Positions 1 to 8,589 of a stretch of 21,972 nt of DNA are shown piece after piece. Source of the stretch: Haplomitrium mnioides (taxonomy: Eukaryota > Marchantiophyta > Haplomitriopsida > Calobryales); contig JBNGIS010016731.1 of assembly GCA_049999725.1 (NCBI GenBank), positions 1-21,972 of the forward strand, in the 5' to 3' direction. Below the pieces are notes generated by a model, which did no database searches, had not been told where the DNA came from, and worked only from the letters and a program-made list of their open reading frames with translations. The translations under genes and the position numbers were made by a program. Position 1 is the first letter of the stretch, and each line of letters starts with the position of its first letter.

Positions 1-1232
1 ACTATTTTTGGGTGCAAGGAAAGCAGCGAGATACGGAGGAGAGAGTTCTGGTGAGACCTTTGGTGCATTGGGTGGACTCGTGCAGGAAGGCTATCACAGG
101 GTGGAGGTGGACTGAGGGAGTGCTGGGAATCGCTGGGCAGGAGGCTCTAGAGGCTCAGACTACTCAGGTGTGCTCACATGTGAAGGCAGGCCAACATTTG
201 GAGGTGGACCAACACGTAGAGGAGAGGAGGATTCTTTCAGTCTGTATTTCGTGAGGGGCAGCCAATGGGGGGTCCTGGTGTCAGCTCAGCTTTGGTTTGT
301 GCAGGAGATCAGTCCCAGCAGCATTCGGAGAAGGTTGCTAGCGTTAAAATCTTGTGGAGTCAAGAGAGGAGTGGCTGTGTTAGTGCCCGCGCACTGCAGA
401 GAAGATCCCTTCGAAGCTCAAGGTGGAGTGGGTGGCCAGCAGTCGAGAGGACTGTCTTCCAGAGGTGGAAGTTAAACAAGACCTCTTCTGATCCTGAGGA
501 AGTCAAACAGGGCTTCTCGCGAGGGAAGGTAAAAAGACTATCTGGAAAAGGGTGTGTGAGTAGAGGGAGGACGTGTCATTGGAATCGTGAGTCTCAAGAG
601 AAGGTTGGAATTGCTGGAATAAAGAGCAGGAGTGCAAGGGAGGCAGTGAAGATCAGATCTTGGGAGAAACAGAGGAGCTGCAGAGGAACGAGAGGAATGG
701 AGGGTTGAGAGGTCACGACTGTGTTGCGAGGATCAGCCCAAGGCAGAGGAATGCTGGCGAAGTGTGTGGTGTTGTGTATACAGGGTGTAGTTAGTTTTGT
801 ATTCTGTTTGTAATTACTGGGGAGACATTTCAGATCCAAAGTGAACAGGATTTCAGATCAGCAGGGGTCCAAGAATCAGAGTTAGAGGATAAGGCAGTAA
901 GGGGGTAGATCCCCTGTATAATTCAGATATCAGGACTTGATCCTGCATTGTAAAACTTTGAGTCTGGATCCTATTTCGGATCCCTGAAATACACTTCGGA
1001 ATCTGATCAGAGGTGCTTCTGTGGTGTGTGTGAATGTCTGAATAGATAGTGGAATAAGGAGAAAGGTCAGTAAGGTGAGAAGGAACACCCTTAAGGCCTG
1101 AAATTGATAACTTGCAGCGGGGCCATCTCATAAAAGAACCTGAAACCCGTAAAAGTCAGCCTTTTCCTTCCGAAGAGCGGTGTTCGGAGGACAAGACCGG
1201 AAGGAGGGGGCTGACAAAGGGTAAGAGGAGCA
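1..1232 (+). mobile_element. 3' part of a diverged LTR, cut by the window edge
   Basis: Two blocks match the 5' LTR of element B in the same order and orientation. Block one, about 446-546, matches about 13794-13882 and shares the words CTTCCAGAGGTGGAAGT and GGGCTTCTCGCGAGGGAAG. Block two, about 1088-1232, matches about 14430-14552 and shares GGGGCCATCTCA followed by AAAAGAACCTGAAA; both copies end in an AGAGGAGC-type sequence. The stretches between and before the blocks do not align by eye, so this is a related family, not a third copy of element B. The 3' boundary near 1232 is inferred from the end of the element B LTR. No gag or primer binding site follows, so it is a solo LTR or the 3' LTR of an element lying left of the window. 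Short open frames inside it show no protein features. Confidence 0.6.
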
Positions 1233-1774
1233 TGAGGCTCTTCAACTTGCAACTTCCTGATGTCAGTGGTTGTCTTCAGCAAATTATGCGGAAGGTGTTC
1301 AATTTCCCTGTTGTGTTGGCTAAACTAAAACATCTAGGAGATGATGCTCCTATGAATGTTTACCAAAATCCCTAGACTCTTTATAATTTTTTCATTAACC
1401 ATTTATCAACAGAGCAAGATTGGATCTTAGATCTTTGCTCTAGGTCTGGCATAGGCCTTGTTTGTGCTTTAAAGCTACTGTGAAATTGCATTGTTGTGGA
1501 ATATGATAGACGTCAATTTATCTATATTCCTCAGATAGTTTTGACGATGCCTTCTTTGCCATCCGACGTGACCGAATCGTAGATAGTATGTGCGTACTAC
1601 AAGGAACTTGTTCCTCTTGGCACTGCAAGTGCTACTGGTGATTCTATTGCCATCTTTGGGACTGGAAAGTCTCGGCACGACTGTGTAGTGGCTACAAATC
1701 CTAAAGCTTCTTAGCTATGTGATTTAGATGAGACAATTCCTCCTAAAGAGGATAGAGCTACAGCATTAGAGTGA
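1233..1774 (+). pseudogene. Decayed methyltransferase-like gene fragment
   Basis: One frame (codons starting at 1352, 1355 and so on) stays protein-like across the whole stretch, although stops interrupt it at 1373, 1481, 1580 and 1712 before a final TGA at 1772. It reads NP, stop, TLYNFFINHLS, then DWILDLCSRSGIGLVCALKL, then a stop, then NCIVVEYDRRQF. This order (a helix with an NP/LY start, a D-hydrophobic-C/F-x-G-S-G-T/I-G loop, then an acidic-strand VVEYD motif) fits motif X, motif I and motif II of beta-class N4/N6 amino-methyltransferases, which bind S-adenosylmethionine. Motif I is damaged (SRSGIG in place of the usual SGSGTG-like form). No target-recognition or catalytic (D/N)PP(Y/W) motif is visible, so only the C-terminal part of such a domain may remain. 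The tail after 1582 (AYYKELVPLG and onward) is unrecognised. No frameshift is needed. The family call is inferred from motif order alone. Confidence 0.45.
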
Positions 1775-2271
1775 TGTAACTTTTGTACATAATAAAGTAT
1801 TTTGCTGAAGTTTCAATCTTATTGCATTCCAAATCCAATTTAAGTATTTTCTTCACGATTCAATTTCTTGCACAAAATGGTTTTTGAACAAAATGTTTTG
1901 GTTTTCATAAAAAATAGCAATAAAGTCTATGTTGGCATGGAAGTTCACTTTCTTTCTTTCATTTTCTGTTCAAGTTTCTTTAATCCTCAGTTTTTGTTGT
2001 CCCTTCTTAGACGGGCTTCTGCATTCCCTACTTCCAATTATTCAACATTTTGTGTTTGCTTCAACTCTCCATGCGCATATGAGCTTCAATTGTTCAAGCT
2101 CGAGTTAGTTGTAGTTGTTCCTACGCGCATGGATCTTTCAAACAAAGTATGCCTACACTTGGGCCTCAGTTGTCCATGTGTGCACAGGTTTAAACAATTT
2201 TTTCACAATTTTGCTTCAACAATCCTCTTGCGCCAACACTTTAGGGTTCAAGAGCAAGAGTGTCAAGTGTG
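1775..2271. other. Region without a supported gene; poly(A)-signal-like AATAAA at 1791
   Basis: AT-rich sequence separates the methyltransferase-like remnant from the next decayed gene. An AATAAA hexamer lies at 1791-1796, 17 bp past the final stop of that remnant, where a plant poly(A) signal would be expected. A 134-codon open frame at 1868-2272 is rich in Phe, Cys and Leu, has no motif, and overlaps low-complexity repeats. I do not regard it as coding. Confidence 0.4.
2065..2190. repeat. Three degenerate GCGCAT/TGTGCACA motifs about 50 bp apart
   Basis: Near-palindromic words TCCATGCGCATATGAGC (near 2069), TCCTACGCGCATGGATC (near 2119) and TCCATGTGTGCACAGG (near 2172) recur at about 50-bp spacing. 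They resemble the CCTATGTGCACATAGG core of the minisatellite at 4021-4620, so this may be a decayed outlier of the same repeat. The link is by eye and weak. Confidence 0.3.
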
Positions 2272-3951
2272 ATGGCTAGTATTTTGGACAAAAATATACC
2301 ATCTGTTGATTAAAATACGCCAACATATGAAGATCGTAGGAGTAAACCCTATACACGCATAAGATCAAGTACTAAACCTTATACGTATATAAGATCCATG
2401 ACTCAATCTAATGCACATCTAACTCATTGGTCAACAGGTCAAAGTTAATTCCTTTTGGAGATTGTCAAGACACTAATACCGACACATATGTAGGGTTGGA
2501 TACTCCAATAAAACTTTGTTTCAACGGAACCAAAACTTCTCCTTTGGGATTTAAAAACAATAAAGACCCTTTGAAGGCAACTAGTTGACATTCAAGTCAC
2601 AATCATAAGAACATTATAGAGGTGTCTTTGTCAGCAACCAATGAAGATGACAAAGTCCAAGATCCAAATATGTTTGTTCAAAAGACTAAAAGCATGGAAT
2701 CAGATGACTACTTCAATTTTGATTGTGATACACTATCACTATTGGAAACACTCAATCAACAAGTGAATTCTACAAAAGTTGGACTTCAGACTAAGAATGC
2801 AAGGTCCTTTGGAAATAGAAAGCAACTAGATGAATCGTTAGATAACAAATTAAGCAATTATTCAAGCATTGAGTCTCAATCACAAAATATTTTCTTAGAG
2901 TTATTGCCAAAGTCTCTAATTGTTATAGAAAAGAAATTTTCTTATACTCAAGACTTTGTTTTGGTTTGGTCAAGTTCTCCTACAACTTAAACTTGTTTAC
3001 CTAGATCGAAAAAGCATTTTTAGAGAACAAAAGATATTTCTGATGATTTACACTTTCTTGAAGATAATGCTTTGTCTCCAATGGATAGATTTGCTTACAA
3101 ACCCAATTGGTAGTTTAAGCATAAGAGCTATTTATTTAAACCAAAACCCAAAAGGGTAAATCCTTTATCTGACAATTCATTGCTGAGAGTCCATCATAAC
3201 AAGAGTTTTAAAAACAAAAACTTGATCTAATATCAATTTTTAAAATGAGGAGAATTTCGTGTTGCCAAAATAGTTGTTTATCATTGTGTAAGACAGATTT
3301 CTTAAGAGATGTAAGAGAAACGTACTTTTGGCAAAGCATGAAAATTTGAGATACTATGTTGCAGGGGAGAATACAAGAAAATATTTCAATCTTGACAATC
3401 AATGTACTCTGTCTAGTGGCACTATTGTATGTAGAAGAGCCTTCAAATTAATATTATGTGTAGGGAATGATAGAATCCAAAGGATACAAAATCTCAAGAA
3501 CGTAAATCTTAGAGGCACTTTTGGAAATAGAGAATTATGTGTCAAAGAAGTATTTGTGTTTGAGTGGGGTGACAATGTTTTTCAATGATGCTATAAGAGA
3601 AATCAGACTAACAAAGTTTATAATTTACCACATAATTTTACTAAATAGGAAGTTTATAACTACTATACAACTTATTTGAAGGAGAAGTATCATGATTGCA
3701 TTTTAAGTTCTTAAAGTTTTTTTGGTTTTACAAAACATTGGAGAATGCATTTTCCAAATTTCAAATTCCAAAACGCAATAGATTTGTTGTTTGTGAAATG
3801 TACAAGAAATTAAATCAATGTGGGAGATATTCATTTTGGATTCCAACAAAAGCAACAAACTACTCTGGCTTTTAAAATCAAAGGTTATTATAATACTCAT
3901 CTTATTTGTTGTCTAAAAAGATTCTTTTATTTAGCAACTTTGAAGAGCTAA
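2272..3951 (+). pseudogene. N-terminal half of a decayed transposase-like gene (DUF7869-type)
   Basis: The likely start is ATG at 2272 (MASILDKNIP). The frame is protein-like from 2272 to about 2450, moves to a second frame from about 2427 to 3240 (acidic, Ser/Asn-rich, low-complexity), then to a third from about 3244 to 3951, so at least two frameshifts are present. The third part reads CKRNVLLAKHENLRYYV, VCRRAFKLILCVGNDRIQRI, then RGTFGNR. After a stop at 3586 come VYNLPHNFTK, a stop, EVYNYYTTYLKEKY, and then FTKHWRMHFPNFKF. The order C-x-R-x-V-L, V-C-R-x-A-F, R-G-x-x-G-N-R, LPxxxT, W-x-x-x-F-P-x-x-K is what I recall upstream of the DUF7869 core in eukaryotic transposase-like proteins. Other in-frame stops include TAG near 3646 and TAA near 3712. 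No signal peptide or membrane segment is visible. Its C-terminal half follows at 4772, beyond a minisatellite. Confidence 0.55.
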
Positions 3952-4020
3952 GGCTTGGAAAACTCAATATGTGAGAGATGTTATTCTAGAACTAACTAAC
4001 GTCAAAGCTAGCTTTGGAGA

Positions 4021-4620
4021 TGTTGTTGTTCTTTATAACCCTATGCGCACATAGGTTTTCTTATTGTGGTTTGAATCATGAACACGCATAGAGTCAAAAA
4101 GAGCTTAGGAATTGTTGTTGTTGTTTGTAGCTCTTTGTATGCCTATGGTTTGTTATAACCATAATAGGAATCGTTGCTATTGTTGTAACCTTATGTCTGC
4201 ATGGGTTTTATTGTTGTTTCTTTTAGTCCAAGACACAACCAAAGTAAAAGAAAGATTAAAAATCATTGTTTTTGTTTGTGACCTTATGTGTGCATAGATT
4301 TCGCTATTGTTTGTTTCACTCCTATGTGTAACTAGAGTCAAAGCAAGCCAAGGATTGTTTTTGACCCTATGTGCACATAGGTTTTGTCATTGTTTGCTTT
4401 TAGTCCTATGCACGCATAGAGTCAAAAAGAGCATAGGAATAGTAGTTGATGTTTGTGACCATATGTGCACAGAGGATTCGCTTTTCTTAGTTTGAATCTG
4501 AGGCACGCATAGAGTCAAAGCGAGCTTTGAAATTGTTAGTATTGTTTGTTCTCCAAAGCTCACCTAGGTTTTGTTATTGTTGTTATAATACTTATGCATG
4601 TTTAGAGTCAATTTGGTTCT
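4021..4620. repeat. Degenerate minisatellite, about 6-7 copies, period about 83-94 bp
   Basis: A composite unit, GTTTGTGACC, CTATGTGCACATAGG, TTTTGTTATTGTTTG, a TCCTATGCACGCATAGAGTC-like block, then a GAGCTTAGGAATTGTT-like block, recurs in imperfect copies. The ACC anchors at about 4038, 4188, 4281, 4364 and 4458 and the GCATAGAGTCAAA anchors at about 4086, 4414 and 4507 show the period. The best core, 4366-4381, is a perfect 16-bp palindrome (CCTATGTGCACATAGG), and 4040-4055 is nearly one. Two open frames here (4112-4297 and 4307-4495) consist of repeat sequence and are not taken as genes. The array splits the decayed gene at 2272-6505, either as later growth or inside a former intron. Confidence 0.7.
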
Positions 4621-4771
4621 TTGAATCATTGTTTATATCCTTTTGACCTTTTGCACTCAAAAGGTTTGTTGGCATTGGATTGAATATTTTATGCTTGTAA
4701 AGTTGTCTTTTAAAATTCTTGACATCAAGATATATTTCACATAATTATTTATACATCTTTTTGGTTTTTGA

Positions 4772-6505
4772 GTGATGGAAGCAAATATAATTGCCAATTG
4801 CTTCTTCATCGTGATCAAAAAAATGAAAGAAATAACAAAACTTGCAAACTATCAAAGAAAATGTTATGCCTATGGTCAAAAGTACTTGGGAATTGTGATT
4901 GATATCATGGATAAAAAGAAAACAGTGATTCTATACTGGCCTTTACTGCCAAAAATTATCGTTAAAGATTGTTTGGTAGGTGTGCACTAAGGTGAATCTC
5001 GGTGTGCACTATTGGTGAATCATACTCTTTCTTTGAAGGTATTCTTAGCCTACGTAAACTTGAGAGGTTAATTCAATTTGACAGTTACAATGCTCAATAA
5101 AATACTATGTGAGTTTCAATGGTCGCTACCTCTCCCTTGTATCTTCACTTGGACAATACGTCATGAGAGAATAAGAACTCTATTTTATTTGGATATCTTT
5201 GTCTCTTGATCACCAAGAATATCGTTTGAAAAATCAAAGTGGGATTTCTCAACATTGACTATACTCACGATCAAATTGATCAAATGTTCAATAAATTCTC
5301 AAAATGTTTGAAACATATCATGCTTTTACAATAATGAGTCTTAACGAGACGCTATAGTTGTCTTATAATTCAAAACCACAAGCAACTCTTTTGCTAGAGA
5401 TTCGGGATTTCAAGTTGTTTTTGCAACAATGTTTCTTATTGGCTTAAAAAATAAATGATATTACCTTCAATCAACAATTCAAGTTCAAGTTGAGTGATTT
5501 GAAGGCAAAGATTTGGAGCAAACAATTCAATAGATAAATTTTGGTTACCTTCGGATGGTGTTTGCCAACTTAAGTATCTACTTGAAGCAGACATGGAAAT
5601 TTTAAGCACAATATTGATCTTCTCAAAGGCTTGTTTTGAAATCCAAGGATCTAAGTCGAGAAAGTTTTCTTTGCATTTAAGTACAATATAAGTGAGAACT
5701 GCTACAAGTTTTTGACAAATTTGGATATTCAGTGGTGAAATGATTTTTGTCTAGTCAAGCAAGAGATTGCGGCATACATCATTTAAAGAAAGAGACGAAG
5801 ACTCAAAACATAATTCATGTTTCCAGCTTCATAATTTGCAACCCCATGTAATGGTTCTTAAAATATTGGTGTAACCTCTCAAGTTGGTGTTCACCAACCA
5901 AAGTAAGAGGCTTGAGTAGAACGTATACTTTGTACCCATTAAGCAACCTATGATAGAGCATCTAGGGCACAAGAAGGAACTATTTTACATCAAACAAGAT
6001 GCAAGCATATATTTAACAACCTATATAATGTGAAAGCCAAAATGTTTATTTGTGTTGTTGCATTATTCGACCCAAATGGCATACCTTTTTTATTGCAAAA
6101 GTCTTCAAAGTTTTGTCATTTGATGAGGAAGAACCTCCAAACCCAAAAAAAGTTCAATAGCTTACTTATATAAGAATGAGGATGTGTTTTTTAAATAATA
6201 CTTTTCAGAAAAAAAAATAGCATCTACAAAAGAAAAACGCAAATCCAAATTACATATCAATGTACTTGATGTAATACAGATCATGATTCTCTCTTTTTGA
6301 TTTTCTTCTAACCTAAAAAAACCAATCAAGTAAAACAGCTCTAGTTACTATCAAATCAAAACTATTTGAATATGAAAGACAAAAACCAATCAATTCTCAA
6401 GTGTTTGAAAGAGAGTCAATCAATGTGATCATTACTGAAAGAGACTACGAGAATCTTGATGAATCTTTTGAATTTAAATTCAAAGTAATAGAAACAATAG
6501 ACTAA
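4772..6505 (+). pseudogene. C-terminal half of the decayed transposase-like gene (DUF7869-type core)
   Basis: This continues the gene begun at 2272. The first frame (4772-4990) reads YLGIVIDIMDKKKT at about 4886-4927, matching a DGMDQxKT-type motif with Gly replaced by Ile. After a stop at 4988 comes NLTVTMLNKILCEFQW. A frameshift near 5145 leads to LDNTS, a stop, then ENKN (5149-5178), and FLNIDYTHDQIDQMF (about 5248-5289), matching the family signature GHTHxDIDxxF with G replaced by Y. Further frame changes lead to DKFWLPSDGV (5533-5562), then a segment near 6071-6159 resembling a xFxIAKVxxV module, and an unbroken 62-codon frame from 6317 to the TAA at 6503 (including FERESINVIITERDYENLDE). 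The first two acidic motifs look like RNase H-fold catalytic elements, but that role is inferred. Many stops and at least four frameshifts show it is dead. Confidence 0.55.
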
Positions 6506-6605
6506 AGCCATTCATGATTTTGTTTCAAAATAAAATTTTCTCTAGTCTATTATTTATAGTATACTTTCAACTTATGTTGTAGCTTAAATTTATATATTTT
6601 ATAAA
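6506..6605. other. AT-rich 3' flank of the decayed gene
   Basis: AT-rich sequence lies between the last stop of the transposase-like remnant and the duplicated gap edge. I see no gene, promoter or repeat boundary in it. Confidence 0.4.
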
Positions 6606-6651
6606 GTATATGAGTATTTTATCCAAGAAATTCTTGTTTTTAAGATAGATT
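6606..6651 (+). repeat. 46-bp gap-edge duplication, left copy
   Basis: These 46 bases, starting GTATATGAGTATTTTATCC, are identical to 6752-6797 on the other side of the N run. Identical sequence ending exactly at the gap on one side and beginning exactly at it on the other is typical of two overlapping contig ends that were never merged. Confidence 0.95.
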
Positions 6652-6751
6652 NNNNNNNNNNNNNNNNNNNNNNNNNNNNNNNNNNNNNNNNNNNNNNNNN
6701 NNNNNNNNNNNNNNNNNNNNNNNNNNNNNNNNNNNNNNNNNNNNNNNNNNN
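6652..6751. other. Assembly gap of exactly 100 N
   Basis: Exactly 100 undetermined bases, the conventional placeholder for a gap of unknown length. The flanking 46-bp repeat suggests that no sequence may be missing here. Confidence 0.99.
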
Positions 6752-6797
6752 GTATATGAGTATTTTATCCAAGAAATTCTTGTTTTTAAGATAGATT
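6752..6797 (+). repeat. 46-bp gap-edge duplication, right copy
   Basis: Identical over 46 bases to 6606-6651; see that entry. If the contigs overlap, one copy plus the N run should be removed, shortening the region by 146 bases. Confidence 0.95.
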
Positions 6798-7541
6798 TAT
6801 ATGCGAGTTTGAACTTTTTGTGAAAATCATTGCTAATTGATTCTAATCATCTTTGAATAAAATTTAAACATGAAATAGTAATCCAAAATATTGTCATATT
6901 TTTTTTTACTTGACTCTTAGTTGGAAACACTTCAATGTTTTGGTTATTGAATCCTTTGGCATTGATCTTTGAGATTGTTGAAGCATATGCCAACCTTAAC
7001 TATTGAACCCATTGTTAGCATTGAATTTGATGTAGAACTTGAAACCTCCTACATGCTTGGACTCTAATGTTGAACTTGGAACCCTTGAATCCAAGTGGGC
7101 TTTTCTCCAAATGTTTTGCTTATTTTTCAAATAATAAGCTTATAGCGGAATAATATCTATATAAGCGTGAAGTTTGTACTACAAAACTTATTTTTAAATG
7201 ACTTGATTTTGACAGTTGTTCAAAATTTATGGCTTTGTAATGTATTATATCAAAAATCTAAGTTTACATAAAAACAAAACACAGTTCTTTGAAATTTAAT
7301 TGACTTGATGATTTTCAACATTTTCACAAAAAATTAAGAATGTCATTCAATTTTGCATACAAATGTTTCATTTTGATCTAACAAGCTTGTTGAAATTGTT
7401 TAAAATCAAATAAAAAAACTCATATAAATTTTTTTTGGAAAAATACCCTCGTTTTCTCTATTTTTTAAGCTTGAAAAGGTCTTTTCTTTTGCAAATATAA
7501 AATAGTTTTGTTTTGAATAGCTTGTTCTTTGTTCATAGTAG
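6798..7541. other. AT-rich region with no recognisable gene
   Basis: The sequence is strongly AT-rich and has many stops in all frames. The 124-codon minus-strand frame at 7406-7780 is mostly antisense to a retrotransposon gag and low-complexity sequence, so it is not taken as a gene. I see no repeat boundary or promoter I can defend. Confidence 0.5.
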
Positions 7542-7946
7542 AGACTGCTTGAAGCTTGAGATGCCTTGAAAGATAAATATGGAGTCTCATCAAATGTAAG
7601 GAAATTGATGTTGCAGATGGAGTTTTTGAATGTGCATGAAGAAAAGCTCAATGTTAATGCCCATGCCCTGAAAATTAAATCGCTAATTGAAAAGTTGGTG
7701 AATATAGGAAAAGATGTAAAAAGAAGTGCCACGGTTGCAATATGGCTAAATAGTCTGGGCAAAGAGTATAAACAACTCAAGACCTCTATAAGAACAAAGG
7801 ATGGAGCTACGTCATTTGAGCATCATAACTTTAGACTTGTTGGAGAAGAGCTTAACATTGCTAGAGGAGATTCATACAATCAAGGAAACTATAAGCAAGC
7901 CTTCTACACTAATAGAGTTAGAGGTCGAGGCAGAAGTTGTGTGTAA
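7542..7946 (+). pseudogene. Ty1/copia-type gag remnant (UBN2-like)
   Basis: The frame reads RLLEA, stop (7557), DALKDKYGVSSNVRKLML, then FLNVHEEKLNVNAHALKIKS, LIEKLVNIGKDVK and the LNSLGKEYKQL block, and ends GRGRSCV before TAA at 7944. In Ty1/copia gag proteins the same order is seen: W-x-x-L-x-x-x-Y, the helix around M-x-x-G/N-x-S-V-x-x-H, I-x-x-L-x-x-x-G, then L-x-S-L-P-x-x-Y (here LNSLGKEY), then a basic RG-rich patch. The first stop replaces the usual Trp of A-W-x-x-L, a TGG-to-TGA change. The N-terminal part of gag, the zinc knuckle and all of pol are missing. The probable LTR that follows begins where gag stops, so gag may have been interrupted by that insertion. It would have been the capsid protein of a retrotransposon particle. 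Confidence 0.75.
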
Positions 7947-8160
7947 TGGTTGCTAACTTTAGTAAGCCATTGCCAAAAATGAAGTAAGATATAGTGTCAA
8001 CTATATCTAGAAAGCTATTACTAAGTTAGAGTAGCAAAAAACGGTTGCTATTATAGAGAGTTTGACACGATGCAAGAGGAGAGAGAAAGTCAATGAATTA
8101 AAGTGAAAGAGGGAGTCTAAAAAAGAGCTCGTGGCTAGTGGAGAATTAAAGTAAAGAGAA

Positions 8161-8305
8161 GGTTCCAAAGATAAGTACACGTGGTAGAAAGAGAACTAAA
8201 GAGATGGAATGTTCTATAGATAAGAACACATGGTAGAAGGAGAACTAAAGAGAGATGGAAGGTTCTAAAGATAAGGACACGTGGCAGAAGAAGAATAAAA
8301 GTAAA
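8161..8305 (+). repeat. Three tandem ~50-bp repeats with G-box-like cores
   Basis: Units start at about 8161, 8210 and 8261 and share GGTTCTAAAGATAAG, ACACGTGGTAGAAG and AGAACTAAAGAGATGGAA with few changes. The first and third contain CACGTGG, a plant G-box core bound by bZIP and bHLH factors; the second has CACATGG. Tandem enhancer repeats in the U3 part of an LTR are common, so a promoter role upstream of the TATA box at 8414 is likely but inferred. Confidence 0.7.
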
Positions 8306-8413
8306 AAGTGGTCCAATCAGAGTGAGAGAGAAAAGAGGGGTCCAATTAGAAGAGGATAAAAAAAGAACCAATGGAGTTCCTCCACCTATGTGAGCAAAGA
8401 GCTTTCTATCAAG

Positions 8414-8422
8414 TATATAAAG
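8414..8422 (+). promoter_or_regulatory. TATA box (TATATAAAG)
   Basis: A near-consensus plant TATA box lies about 110-150 bp downstream of the G-box-like repeats and about 120 bp upstream of the primer binding site. That is where LTR transcription start would be expected, about 30 bp further on. Confidence 0.55.
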
Positions 8423-8534
8423 TCGAGAGAGTGTCTTGTTTGGCATCTCTTACCTTGTGGGTTTTTGAAGTTCTTTGTACACTTCTCTTGGATGTGTTTG
8501 TGCTAACTTGTATGTAATGTGTATAGTGTTATGA

Positions 8535-8546
8535 TGGTATCTAAGC
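8535..8546 (+). other. Primer binding site, Met-tRNA type, degenerate
   Basis: TGGTATCTAAGC differs at two positions from TGGTATCAGAGC, the sequence complementary to the 3' end of initiator methionine tRNA that primes many plant copia and gypsy elements. It lies just after the probable LTR and about 640 bp before the gag ATG of element A. Confidence 0.6.
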
Positions 8547-8552
8547 TTGGTC

Positions 8553-8589
8553 TTCTCTAAAGAAGTGTGAACTACCTCTCTTTAGAGAA
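8553..8589 (+). repeat. Inverted repeat just after the primer binding site
   Basis: TTCTCTAAAG (8553-8562) is the exact reverse complement of CTTTAGAGAA (8580-8589), leaving a 17-base loop. In retroelement leaders, stem-loops at this spot often serve RNA dimerisation or packaging. Only the inverted repeat itself is seen here. Confidence 0.55.

Larger units (their letters stand above)
7947..8534 (+). mobile_element. Probable 5' LTR of the old element A
   Basis: A promoter-bearing stretch lies directly before a Met-tRNA-like primer binding site (8535) and upstream of gag-pol in the same orientation. It contains tandem G-box-like repeats, two CCAAT words in the 8308-8346 region and a TATATAAAG box at 8414. 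The left edge is uncertain: TGTAATGG at about 7942 is a candidate start. The right edge (GTTATGA before TGGTATC) lacks a clean CA end. No second copy is seen in the window, so the LTR call rests on order and signals only. It could instead belong to a copia element whose coding part is lost. Confidence 0.5.

Noticed and set aside
265-708. 147-codon open frame at the left edge
   Set aside because: It lies within the LTR fragment that matches element B's LTR, with Arg/Ser-rich composition and no domain.
1868-2272. 134-codon open frame
   Set aside because: Low-complexity Phe/Cys/Leu composition, no motif, overlaps degenerate repeats, and the next gene starts at its end in another frame.
4112-4495. 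Two open frames inside the minisatellite
   Set aside because: Both are made of repeat units, and the Cys/Leu/Val composition follows from the GTTTGTG-type repeat.
4021-4620. CRISPR-like repeat array
   Set aside because: The repeats are imperfect, have no unique spacers of constant length, and lie in plant nuclear DNA; this is a minisatellite.
7406-7780. 124-codon minus-strand open frame
   Set aside because: It is mostly antisense to the copia-type gag remnant, which carries clear family motifs on the + strand.
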